A DNA stretch of 64,000 bases from Hordeum vulgare subsp. vulgare (GCF_904849725.1 NC_058520.1:532880083-532944082), one strand, 5' to 3'; positions 48,084-59,454 are shown, numbered from the stretch's first letter. The notes: generated by a model not told the origin, from the sequence alone. Numbers and translations are program-made.

Positions 48084-49721
48084 TGATTTGTCTCAAACGT
48101 ATATATAATTTTTTATGGTTTCACGTTGTTATCTTGTCTTCTTTGGTTGTTTTATGTACCTTTTATATCTTTTTTGGGACTAACTTATTAATTTAGTGCC
48201 AAGTGCCAGTTCCTGTTTTTTCCGTGTTTTTGACTCTTTTCAGATCTGATTTTGGAACAGAGTCCAAACGGAAGAAAAAACCCGAAATGATTTTTTTCCC
48301 GAACGGAAGAAGACCAGGGGGCTTTTGGGCCAAGACAGGTGGGCTCCAGGGAGCCCACAAGCCCCCACTCCGCCACCAGGGGGGAGGCGGCGGTGGGCAG
48401 GCTTGGGGCCTCCCTGGCCACCCCCTGACCTAGGTCTTTGGCCTATAAATTACCAAATATTCCGCAAACAATCAGGGGATCCTCGAAAATACTTTTCCGC
48501 CGCCGCAAGCTTCCGTTTCCGCGAGATCTCATCTGGAGACCCTTCCCGGCACCCTGCCGGAGGGGACTTTGGAGTTGGAGGGCTTCTTCAGCATCATCAT
48601 CGCCCCTCCAATGACTCGTGAGTAGTTCACTTCAGACCAACGGGTCCGTAGTTAGTAGCTAGATGGCTTCTTCTCTCTCTTGGATCTTCAATACAAAGTT
48701 CTCCATGATCTTCATGGAGATCTATCCGATCTAATCTTCTTTGGCGGTGTGTTTGTCGAGATCCGATGAATTGTGGATTTGTGATCAGATTATCTAGGAT
48801 ATATATTTGAGTCTTTGCTGATTTCTTATATGCATGATTTGATATCCTTGTAAGTCTCTCTGCGTCTTGGGTTTTGTTTGGCCAACTAGATCTATGATTC
48901 TTGCAATGGGAGAAGTGCTTGGTTTTGGGTTCTGCCATGTGGTGACCTTTCCCAGTGACAGTAGGGGCAGCAAGGCACACATCAAGTAGTTGCCATCAAG
49001 GGTAAAAAGATGGGGTTTTTATCATTGGTTTGAGATTATCCCTCTACATCATGTCATCTTGCTTAAGGCGTTACTCTGTTCTTATGGACTTTATACACTA
49101 GATGCATGCTGGATAGCGGTCGACGTGTGGAGTAATGGTAGTAGATGCAGAAAGTATCGGTCTACTTGTTTCGGACGTGATGCCTATAGAAACAATCATT
49201 GCATAGATGTCGTCACGACTTTGCACAGTTCTATCAATTGCTCGACAGTAATTTGTTCACCCACCGTCTACTTGCTTTCATGAGAGAAGCCACTAGTAAA
49301 CACTATGGCCCCCGGGTCTATTCACGTCCATTGTTTACACCTCCGCTTTTACTTTGCTTTGTTACTTTGTTACTTTCAGTTCTCACTTGGCAAATAATCT
49401 ATAAGGGATTGACAACCCCTTCATAGCGTTGGGAGCAAGTTTTTGTGTTTGTGCAGGATCTTGAAATACTCCTCCACTGCATTGATACCTTGGTTCTCAA
49501 ACTGAGGGAAGTACTTACCACCGCTACGCTACGTCACCCTTTCAGCTTCGAGGGAACACCAACGCAAGGCTCCAAGGCCACGGGGGAAATTCTTTGCATA
49601 CTTGCCTAGGAAGTCCCTTAAGGCGTAGCCGCAGCTGAAGGATTCCTGGTGCCGTTGCTGAGGAGTATCAAGCAACACTCCTATTTCTGGCGCCGTTGGA
49701 AGGTCTTTTGTTGCAGTAGCA
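48084..49721 (+). mobile_element. 5' LTR of element F (1638 bp)
   Basis: Starts TGATTTGTCTC (TGATACGTCTC in the 3' copy) and ends CAGTAGCA. It carries a longer inner end than C and D, with extra GGCGCCGTTG-type words at 49660-49700. TATA box TATAAAT at 48444-48450. Confidence 0.93.
48444..48450 (+). promoter_or_regulatory. TATA box in 5' LTR of element F
   Basis: TATAAAT downstream of the GC-rich inverted repeat; the 3' LTR copy is at 55021-55027. Confidence 0.55.
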
Positions 49722-49731
49722 GAAGTATTTC

Positions 49732-49749
49732 TGGCGCCGTTGCCGGGGA
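49732..49749 (+). other. Primer binding site of element F
   Basis: TGGCGCCGTTGCCGGGGA, 10 bp after the LTR, complementary to a plant tRNA-Asp 3' end as typical of Athila elements. Confidence 0.88.
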
Positions 49750-49942
49750 GGAGAAATCAAGATCTATCCAAGTAGGTCTCACAAATTCTTCTCTTGCATT
49801 TACTTTTGTTGCTAGTTGCCTCTCGTTTTCCTCTCCCCCACTTCACATTTGCCGTTTTCATTCGCCTTTTTCCTTCGCCGTTTTATTTTGCCCTTGCCGG
49901 TTTCTTGCTTGCTTGTTTGCTTGTTTGTTTGTTGAAGACATC

Positions 49943-52015
49943 ATGTCTGAAAACACCAAACTTTGCGACTTCTCGAGCACTAATAACAATGATTTTATTA
50001 GTACTCCGATTGCTCCCGCCACTAGTGCGGAATCGTATGAAATCAATGCAGCTTTGCTGAATCTTGTTATGAAAGAGCAATTCTCTGGTCTTCCTAGTGA
50101 ACATGCCGCATCCCATCTCAATACATTTATTGAGCTTTGTGATATGCAAAAGAAAAGAGATGTGGATAATGACGTGATTAAGTTGAAACTTTTTCCTTTC
50201 TCGTTGTGAGATCGCGCAAAAACTTGGTTTTCTTCTTTTCCTAAAAATAGTATCGGTTCTTGGGATAGGTGCAAAGATGCTTACATATCCAAGTATTTTC
50301 CGCCGGCTAAGATCATCTCCTTACGTAACGATATCATGAATTTCAAGCAACTTGATCATGAACACGTTGCACAATCTTGGGAGAGGATGAAGCTTATGAT
50401 TAGAAATTGTCCCGCTCATGGCTTGAGTTTGTGGATGATTATACAAATCTTTTACGCTGGCTTGACTTTCGCTTCTCGCAATATCTTGGACTCCGCCTCA
50501 GGTGGAACGTTCATGGAAATCACGTTAGGAGACGCTACAAAACTCCTAGACAATATCATGACCAACTACTCTTAGTGGCACACTGAAAGGTCGCCTGGTA
50601 GCAAAAAGGTGCATGCTATAGAAGAGATTAACTCGCTTAGTGCTAAGATAGACGAGTTGATGAACTTGGTTGCTAGTAGAAATGCTACCGTAGATCCTAA
50701 TGACATGCCACTATCTTATTTGATTGATAGTAGCAACGCTAGTTTGGACGTGAATTTTGTTGGTAGGAACAATTTTGGCAACAACAATGCTTTTAGAGGA
50801 AACTATGTTCCTAGGCCTTTTCCTAGTAACTCCTCTAACAACTATGGCAATTCCTACGGCAACAATTATGGAAATCAAAAAAAAAATCCCTCTGATTTAG
50901 AGAGTAATATCAAAGAGTTCATCAACTCTTAAAAGATTTTCAATGCGTCCATAGAGGAAAAACTACTCAAAATAGACGATTTGGCTAAAAGCGTTGATAG
51001 GATGTCTTGTCATATTTATGCTTTGAAAGTTAGATGCGCTCCTCCCAAGATCAACTTGGATGAAACTTTGAAATATATGCGTATCTCCATGAATGAGAGC
51101 AAAGAAAGAACCGCCCAAATTCGCGCTAGACATGAATGGTTTAAAAGGGTGTGTTCTAGTGATGCAAATCACGAAGATCTTAAAGTGCTTGGTGTGTCTC
51201 CTCTTGAATCTTTGTTTTCGCGTGTCAAACCTACTTATCGAGGGACTGGATATGAATCCACTTTGGTTGAAAAACGCCCCAATGATTCGGAGTCCACCTA
51301 TCTTGATGATGAAGGTGTGGAGAGTGGAGTAGAAGAAGTCAAAATTTTGGGTAGTAATGAAACTCCCCCTTTGGATTTCAAGGAATTCAATTATAATAAT
51401 TGCTCCTTGTTCGAATGCATTTCTTTGATGCAATCCATTGCAAACTCTCCACGTGCTTATAGCCAAAGCAAAGCCTTTACCGCGCATATCGTAGATGTTA
51501 TGATGAAATCTCTTGAAGAGAAGCTCGAACTAGAAGTCTCTATACCTAGAAAACTTCATGCTGAGTGGGAACCTACTATCAAAATCAAGATCAAAAACTA
51601 TGAGTGCAATGCTTTGTGTGATTTGGGTGCTAGTGTTTCCGCGATTCCAAAGTCTTTATGTGATATTCTTGGTTTTCATGTTGAAGAGTGTTCTCTTAAT
51701 TTGCATCTTGCGGATTCTACTGTCAAGAAACCCATGGGGAGGATCGATGATGTTCTTATTGTTGCAAATAAGAACTATGTACCCGTGGATTTCATTGTAC
51801 TTGACATAGATTGCAATCCTTCATGTCCCATTATTCTTGGTAGACCTTTCCTAAGGACTATTGGTGCTATCATCGATATGAAGGAAGGGAATATTAGATT
51901 TCAATTTCCTTTAAAGAAGGGCATGGAGCACTTTACTAGAAAGAAAATAAGATTTCCTTATGAATCTATGATGAGGGCTACCTCTGGTTTGAGCACCAAA
52001 GATGACTATACGTGA
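49943..52015 (+). pseudogene. gag-protease polyprotein of element F (three nonsense codons)
   Basis: One frame of 690 codons from ATG 49943 (MSENTKLCDFSS) to TGA 52015, broken only by TGA 50207-50209, TAG 50573-50575 and TAA 50930-50932. Domains: gag core with LRDRAKTWFSSFPKN-type region near residues 85-100 and IQIFYAGLTFASRN near 170; an Asn/Tyr/Gly-rich linker near 290-310; helical segment near 330-400; protease with DLGASVS (Asp about residue 560) and ILGRPFLRTIGAIID near 630; tail STKDDYT. No CCHC knuckle is apparent. It would form particles and cleave gag; polymerase must come from another element. Confidence 0.85.
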
Positions 52016-54664
52016 TTCCATCACTTTCGCCTAGCTAAGGGCGTTAAACAAAAGCGCTTGTCGGGAGGCAACCCAACGAATCTATCCTTTTTCTTTATGT
52101 TTTGTGTTTTCCACACTTTCATAATTCTGTTATTATTTTGTTTTTTGTGTTTCTTTTTGCGTTTGTGCCAAGCAAAACCGTTATGATTAGTCTTGGGGAT
52201 GATCGTTTGGTCATGCTGGAAAGACAGAAACTTTCTGCTCATGAAAAGAATTTTATTTTTATTTCTGAAAGATATTTTTAGTTGATTCTTTTTGTTGCTG
52301 ATTGCTACGCAAATTCTTCAGATTGTCGTAATTTCGCAGAATTTTTTAAGTACCAGAGGTATACGAAACATACAGATTGCTACAGACTGGTCTTCTGTTA
52401 ACATATTCTGTTTTTGTTGTGTTGGTTGCTTATTTTGATGAAACTATGGATAGTATCGGGGGGTATTAGCCATGGAAGATTGAAAGTACAGTAACCCAAC
52501 ATCAGCACAAGTAGAATTTAAGTTTGTTAGAGTACCTAAGGAAGTTGTGGTTTGCTTTCTTGTACTAATGTTATCACGAGTTTATGTTTAAGTTTCGTGT
52601 TGTGAAGTTTTCAAGTTTTGGGTGAAGTTCTTATGGACAAAGAGATAAAGAGTGGCAAGAGCTCAAGCTTGGGGATGCCCAAGGCACCCCAAGAGATTCA
52701 AGGATGCCGTAAAAGCCTAAGCTTGGGGATGCCCCGGGAATGCATCCCCTCTCTCGTCTTCAATCCATCGGTAACGTTACTTGGGGCTATATTTTTATTC
52801 ACCACATGTTATGTGTTTTTGCTTGGAGCGTCTTGTATCGTAGGAGTCTTTTATTTTTGTTGTGTCACAATCATCCTTGCTGAACACCTATAGAGACAGA
52901 CATGCACACACCGTGATTTTGCCGAGCTTCACTTATATCTTTTGGTAGACAATTCAGCTCACATGTGCTTCACTTATATCTTTTGAGCTAGATACTTTTG
53001 CTCTATGAGCTTCACTTATATCTTGTAGAGCACAGTGGTGCGTGGCTTGGTAGTTGATCCATGCTTTGAAAGTAGTCTCAAAAGGGGTAGTTATCCAAAG
53101 GGATACGAAAACTTCCACCTTCATGTGCATTGAATAGTTAGAGAAGTTTGATTCATCTCAATTAGTTTTGAGTTGTGGTTATGGTAATATTGAAGTCATG
53201 CTAGTAAGGTGTTGTGGATCTAGAAATACTTGTGTTGAAGTTAGTGATTCCCGTAGCATGCACGTATGGTGAACCGCTATGTGTTGAAATCTGAGTATGA
53301 TTAGTATATTGATTGTCATCCTTTGCCTGGCGCTCGGGATCGCGCGATGGTTTATACCTACCAACCCTTCCCCTAGGAGTATGCGTTGAATGCTTTGTTT
53401 CGGTTACTAATAAAACTTTTGCAAACAAGTATATGAGTTCTTCATGACTAATGTTGAGTCCATGGTTTAGATGCACTTTCACCTTCCACCATCACTATTT
53501 TCTTAGTGTCGTGCAACTTTCGCCGGTGCACAACGCCCACCATTAGCCTCCCTCAAAACAGCCACCATGCCTACCTATTATGGCTTTTTCAAAGTCATTC
53601 CGAGATATATTGCCATGCAACTACCACCATGATATGTGCCACCACGTCTACATTGCAATTGCATGATTGTAAGATAGCTAGCATGATGTTTCCATTGATG
53701 TCTATGCCATGCTAGATCATTGCCACGGTACACTACCAAAGGCATTCCATATAGAGTCATCGTTACTCTAAGTTTTGAGTTGAAAGTGTGATGATCATCA
53801 TTAATGGAGCATTGTCCCATGTGAGGAAATAAAAGAGGCCAAAGAGCTCATAAAATAAAAAATGAGAGAAAAAGAGAGAAGGGACAATGCTACCACTTTT
53901 TCCACACTTGTGCATATTGAGAACCATGATCTTCATGATTGAGAGTCTCTCATTTTGTCACCACCATGTAGCTAGAGGGAAATTTTCATTATATAACTTG
54001 GCTTGTATATTCCAATGATAGGCTTCCTCAAAATTGCCTTAGGTCTTCGTGAGCAAGCAAGTTGGATGCACACCCACTAGTTTTCTTTAAGAGCTTTCAC
54101 ATACTCGTAGCTCTAGTGCATCATTTGTACGGCAATCCCTACTCATTCACAGTGATATCTATTGATGAGCATCTCCACAGCTCATTGATATGCCTAGTTA
54201 ATGTTGACTATCTTCTCCTTCTTTTTTTGTCTTACAACCTCCACCACATTCCACACCATCTATAGTGCTATATACATGGCTCACGCTCATGTATTGTGTG
54301 AGAGTTGAAAATGTTTGAGAAAGTAAAGGTGTGAAACAATTACTTGGCCAATACCGGGGTTGTGCATGATTTAAATTCGTTGTGCAATGATGATAGAGCA
54401 TAGCCAGACTATATGCTTTTGTAGGGATAACTTTCTTTTGGCCTTGTTATTTTGAAAATTCATGATTACTTTGCTAGTTTGCATGAATTATTATTGTTTC
54501 CACGTCAATAGCAAACTATTGTTTTGAATCTAATGGATCTGAACATTCACGTCACATAAGAGGAATTACAAAGGACACCTATGCTAGGTAGCATGAAAGC
54601 ATCAAAAATTCATTCCTATCACTTCCCTACTCGAGGACGAGCAGGAGTTAAGCTTGGGGATGCT
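52016..54664 (+). other. Non-coding 3' region of element F
   Basis: About 2.65 kb. It contains palindromic segments at 52666-52750 with an internal copy of TAAGCTTGGGGATGC at 52718-52732. The polypurine tract copy of the same 15-mer is at 54649-54663, right before the LTR. No gene seen. Confidence 0.75.
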
Positions 54665-56298
54665 TGATACGTCTCAAACGTATCTATAATTTTTGATGGT
54701 TTCACGTTGTTATCTTGTCTTCTTTGGTTGTTTTATGTACCTTTTCTATCTTTTTTGGGACTAACTTATTAATTCAATGCCAAGTGCCAGTTCCTGTTTT
54801 TTCCGTGTTTTTGACTTTTCAGATCTGATTTTGGAACGGAGTCCAAACGGAAGAAAAACCCCGAAATGATTTTTTCCCGAACGGAAGAAGACCAGGGGCT
54901 TTTGGGCCAAGCCAGGTGGGCTCCAGGGAGCCCACAAGCCCCCACTCCGCCACCAGGGGGGAGGCGGCGGTGGGCAGGCTTGTGGCCTCCCTGGCCGCCC
55001 CCTGACCTAGGTCTTTGGCCTATAAATTCCCAAATATTCCGCAAAAAATCAGAGGAGCCTTGAAAATACTTTTTCCTCGCCGCAAGCTTCCGTTTCCGCG
55101 AGATCTCATCTGGAGACCCTTCCCGGCACCCTGCCGGAGGGGACTTTGGAGTTGGAGGGCTTCTTCATCATCATCATCGCCCCTCCAATGACTCGTGAGT
55201 AGTTCACTTCAGACCTACGGGTTCATAGTTAGTACCTAGATGGCTTCTTCTCTCTCTTGGATCTTCAATACAAAGTTCTCCATGATCTTCATGGAGATCT
55301 ATCCGATGTAATCTTCTTTGGCGGTGTATTTGTCGAGATCCGATGAATTGTGGATTTGTGATCAGATTATCTATGGTATATATTTGAGTCTTTGCTGATT
55401 TCTTATATGCATGATTTGATATCCTTGTAAGTCTCTCCGAGTCTTGGGTTTTGTTTGGCCAACTAGATCTATGATTCTTGCAATGGGAGAAGTGCTTGGT
55501 TTTGGGTTCTGCCATGTGGTGACCTTTCCGAGTGACAGTAGGGGCAGTAAGGCACACATCAAGTAGTTTCCATCAAGGGTAAAAAGATGGGGTTTTTATC
55601 ATTGGTTTGAGTTTATCCCTCTACATCATGTCATCTTGCTTAAGGCGTTACTCTGTTCTTATGGACTTAATACACTAGATGCATGCTGGATAGCGGTCGA
55701 CGTGTGGAGTAACAGTAGTAGATGCAGAAAGTATCGGTCTAATTGTTTCGGACGTGATGCCTATAGAAACAATCATTGCATAGATATCATCACGACTTTG
55801 CACAGTTCTATCAATTGCTCGACAGTAATTTGTTCACCCACCGTCTACTTGCTTTCATGAGAGAATCCACTAGTAAACACTACGGCCCCCCGGTCTATTC
55901 ACATCCATCGTTTACACCTCCGCTTTTACTTTGCTTTGTTACTTTGTTGCTTTCAGTTCTCACTTGGCAAACAATCTATAAGGGATTGACAACCCCTTCA
56001 TAGCGTTGGGAGCAAGTTTTTGTGTTTGTGCAGGATCTTGAGATACTCCTCCACTGGATTGATACCTTGGTTCTCAAACTGAGGGAAGTACTTACCACCG
56101 CTACGCTACATCACCCTTTCCGCTTCGAGGGAACACCAAGGCAAGGCTCCAAGGCCATGGGGGAAATCCTTTGCATACTTGCCTAGGAAGTCCCTTAAGG
56201 CGTAGCCGCAGCTGAAGGATTCCTGGTGCCGTTGCTGAGGAGTATCAAGCAATACTCCTATTTTTGGCACCGTTGGAAGGTCTTTTGTTGCAGTAGCA
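54665..56298 (+). mobile_element. 3' LTR of element F (1634 bp)
   Basis: TGATACGTCTC... to ...CAGTAGCA, closely similar to the 5' LTR. Promoter inverted repeat arms at 54931-54940 and 54977-54985. Confidence 0.93.
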
Positions 56299-56303
56299 GT
56301 GGT
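56299..56303. repeat. Target site duplication of element F (right)
   Basis: GTGGT, matching 48079-48083. Confidence 0.95.
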
Positions 56304-56942
56304 AGATTTTTGACATCTTCAGATTTAATGCCTTCCTCTCGCATAGATTTCTTAGCTTCTTGCATATCTTCAGGACTGTGGAATAGAATACCTCTTTTCT
56401 TCAGAGTTGGCTTAGGAGGTGGTTCGGGAATAGTCCAAGCATTCTCATTGCACAAGATGTTATTCAATAGAATCTCAGCTTGTTCTACGGTTCATTCCCT
56501 AAAAACACTACCGGCACAACTATCTAGGTGATCTTTGGAAGCATCGGTAAGTCCATTATAGAAGATATCAAGTATTTCATTCTTCTCAAGAGGGTGATCA
56601 GGCAAAGCATTCAGTAGCTGGATGAGCCTCCCCCAAGCTTGTGGGAGACTCTCTTCTTCAGCTTGAGCAAAGTTGTATATTTCCTGCAAGGCGGCTTGCT
56701 TCTTATGGGTAGGTAAATATTTTTCAGAGAAGTAGTAGACCATATCCTGGGGGCTACGCACACAACCAGGAGCAAGAGAAGTGAACCAAGTCTTAGCATC
56801 ATCCTTTAGCGAGAAAGGAAACAGCTTGAGGATATAGTAGTGGCGGATCTTTTCCTCATTAGTGAATAGGGTGGCTATATAGTGCAGTTTGGTAAGATGG
56901 GCTGCAACCGTTTTAGACTCATAACCGTGAAAATGATCAGAT

Positions 56943-56986
56943 TCGACTAGAGTGATTAACTCAATCGACTAGAGTGATTAACTCAA
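56943..56986. repeat. Exact 22-bp tandem duplication in gag of P
   Basis: Two identical adjacent 22-mers starting TCGACTAGAGTG at 56943 and 56965. The duplication is one base off a codon multiple and creates a stop within a few codons. Confidence 0.95.
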
Positions 56987-57316
56987 GGTCGACAGAGAAT
57001 TCATAATCCTTATCGGTCACAAAGATAGGCGAAGCAAACTTCAGGTCGTATTTCGTCCTAGCGTTCAGAGATTTTTCTTTCCACTTACGCAGTAATTTCT
57101 CAACATCATAGCTATCCTTACATGCAAGAAAATCCTCAGCTATCTCTCCCTCCATAACATAACGTGTATCAGGTATAGCAGGCATAGGAGAGCTAGTTCT
57201 TGCAGGCAAAATAGCAGGTTCTACTTCAATAGTATCAGCAGTTTCAGAAGTTTCATCACATCTAGCAGCAACTCTAGCAATATGTGCATCAAGGAATGCA
57301 CCAAGTGGCAAAGCAG

Positions 57317-57420
57317 TATCAAGCATAACATCATCAGGCATAGTATCAAGCATGGCATCATCAGGCATAGTATCAAGCATGGCATCATCAGGCATAGTAT
57401 CAAGCATAGCATCATCATAA
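57317..57420. repeat. 27-bp coding minisatellite in gag of P
   Basis: About four copies of a 27-bp unit (ATCATCAGGCATAGTATC...) encoding the acidic repeat MLDTMPDDA on the minus strand. It stays in frame. Confidence 0.9.
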
Positions 57421-57655
57421 GCATCATGGGCAGCAGAAGTAGCATCATCAAGCACACGCGACATATCAAGATTTCTAGCAGGAGGCGAAGTCGCAAACTT
57501 ACTCATAACTCAAGGTGAATCAAGTGTAGAGCTAGATGGCAGTTCCTTACCTCTCCTCGTAGTGGAAGGCAAGATTTCAGTTCTTGGATCTTTCAGATTC
57601 CTCATAGTAACCAGCAAACGTAAATCCCAAGTGACCCAGAGAATATAGTTGTGCT

Positions 57656-57673
57656 TCCCCGGCAACGGCGCCA
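57656..57673 (-). other. Primer binding site of element P
   Basis: Minus-strand TGGCGCCGTTGCCGGGGA, 11 bp inside the 5' LTR; the same tRNA-Asp type site as D and F. Confidence 0.88.
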
Positions 57674-57684
57674 GAAAAAGGTCT

Positions 57685-59094
57685 TGATAACCCACAAGTG
57701 TAGGGGATCGCAACAGTTTTCGAGGGTAGAGTATTCGACCCAAATTTGTTGATTCGCACACAAGGGGAAGCGAAAGAATATTCTCAAGTATTAGCAGCTG
57801 AGTTTGTCAGATTCAACCACACCCGAAAGATTAGTGTCTGCAAGCAAAGTATCAGTAGCAAAGTAGTATGATAGCAACGGTGTCAGAAACGATCCGTTGA
57901 CGGCAGACTATTCCTAACTATTGTATCAATGGCGCCAGTAGGTTGCACGTGGGCGAGTAACTATTCTTCCCCGACAACGATGTCGAAAAAGGATCTTGCA
58001 ACAAGTAACAACGAAGTAGCAAGGAACAGCAGTAGCAGCAGCAGCAGAGTAACAGTAATAGCAACAGTAGTAGCAAAGTGGCCCAATCCCTTTTGTAGCA
58101 AGAGACAAGCCTAGACAAAGTAACGTAGCAAGGACCAGTAGTAAAAGACTCGTAGGCAGTGGATCGGTGATGGATGAGTATGACGGATGTGATTTATCAT
58201 GTAACAGCTATAACACGGAGAGATAAGTAACTAGCTCCTGTTCGTCATTCCAATATAGTCATGTATTCCGTATGTAGTCATACGTGCTTAGGGAAAAGAA
58301 CTTGCATGACATCTATTGTCCATCCCTCCCGTGGCAGCGGGGTCCTAATGGAAACTACGGGATATTAAGGTTCTCCTTTTAATAAAGAACCGGACCAACG
58401 CATTAACACGCGGTGAATACATGAACTCCTCATACTATGGTCATCTCCGGGAGTGGTTCCGACTATTGTCACTCCGGGGTTGCCGGGTCATAACACATAG
58501 TAGGTGACTATAACTTGCAAGATAGGATCTAAAACACACATATATTGGCGACAACATAATAGGTTCAAATCTGAAATCATGGCACTCGGGCCCTAGTGAC
58601 AAGCATTAAGCATAGCCAAGTAGTAGCAACATCAATCTAGAACATACTGGATACTAGGGATCAATCCCCATCAAAACTAACTCGATTACATGATAGATCT
58701 CATCCAACTCATCACCGTCCAGCAAGCCTACGATGAGATTACTCATGAACGATGAAGAGCATCATGGAATTGGCGATGGAGGAAGGTTGATGATGACGAT
58801 GGCGACGATTTCCCCTCTCTGGAGCCCCGAACGGACTCCAGATCTGCTCTCCAGATGAAGAACAGGAGGTGGCAGTGCCTCCGTATCGAAAAACGCGATG
58901 AAACCTTCTCTCTGATTTTTTTCGGGCGAGACGGAAGATATAGAGCTAAGTTTGGGGGTGTGCCACATGGGCCCCACAAGCCCTCACGGCGCGGCCTAGG
59001 GGGTGGTCGTGGCCCAGGGGCTTGCGGCCCACTGGCACGCCCCCTCCGGTGGATCTTTGCGCATGTATTTTTCTTTTATTCCAGAAAAATTCTC
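57685..59094 (-). mobile_element. 5' LTR of element P, truncated
   Basis: Matches 31594-32999 closely, from TGATAACCCACAAG to ...AGAAAAATTCTC. The outer 180 bp (the LTR 5' end) is lost at 59094, where the LTR remnant of element T begins. Confidence 0.9.
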
Positions 59095-59454
59095 GAGGAG
59101 GTAAAATCTGTGGCATGCTCCTCTCGAGGAGGTAAAATCCTGTGGCATGCTCGATTATATTGATGTGGGTGATGATTACACGGTCTACCTCGAGATCTTG
59201 TATATTAAACCCTAGGTGGAACTATCCCCCTACATGGACGAGGACCCCGGTTTATATAGTCACCGGGGGGCCTTAGGGTTATATGCAACCAACCTAGTCT
59301 ACTTTTACTTGGTTGCCACGTCGGTCTTCGGGGTTCTCCTTCTTGAATACGAGACGATCACACAACCCGCCCCATCATAGGCACATTCCATCAGGCCGAC
59401 CTCTTCGTAGTAAGACGACTACCCGAGCACCCCTTAATTCCGGACACCCTCAAC
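59095..59454 (-). mobile_element. LTR remnant, probably 5' LTR of Tat-type element T
   Basis: Minus-strand sequence starting ...GTTGAGGGTGTCCGG at 59454, with a TATATAAACC promoter box (59249-59258) and a CTAGGGTTT segment, typical of Tat-type gypsy LTR starts. Its inner end is missing and shows an imperfect 35-bp tandem duplication (GAGGAGGTAAAATC at 59095 and 59131). Orientation and position fit the missing 5' LTR of T; the assignment is inference. Confidence 0.55.

Larger units (their letters stand above)
48084..56298 (+). mobile_element. Complete Athila-type LTR element F (8.2 kb, gag-protease only)
   Basis: 5' LTR 48084-49721, primer site 49732-49749, gag-protease 49943-52015, non-coding 52016-54664, 3' LTR 54665-56298, TSD GTGGT. 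It lies inside gag of P. It has the most complete gag-protease frame of the A-F group and no polymerase domains. Confidence 0.95.
56304..57506 (-). pseudogene. gag N-terminal part of element P
   Basis: Minus-strand from ATG 57506 (MSKFATSPPARNLDMSRV). Early on it carries four 9-residue repeats (AMLDTMPDD type). Later comes the gag core with DMVYYFSEKYLPTHKK, WGRLIQLLNALPDHPLEKNE and DIFYNGLTDASKDHL (56560-56740). An exact 22-bp tandem duplication at 56943-56986 shifts the frame after LELITLV. A TGA at 56492-56494 replaces an expected Arg codon (VFRE-stop-TVEQ). Otherwise the gene is well preserved and continues at 48078 on the far side of F. Confidence 0.8.
31594..59094 (-). mobile_element. 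Fatima-like Athila-type element P, split by three later insertions
   Basis: Minus orientation: 3' LTR 31594-33178; non-coding to 36043 with LTR fragment E inside; ORF2 (36044-36513 and 45265-45788) split by BARE/Angela; LTR-like segment and leader (about 45789-46370); gag-protease (46565-48078 and 56304-57506) split by F; primer site 57656-57673; 5' LTR 57685-59094, truncated. No reverse transcriptase or integrase is seen between protease and ORF2, so P is non-autonomous. It inserted into gag of T. Family name is tentative. Confidence 0.85.
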
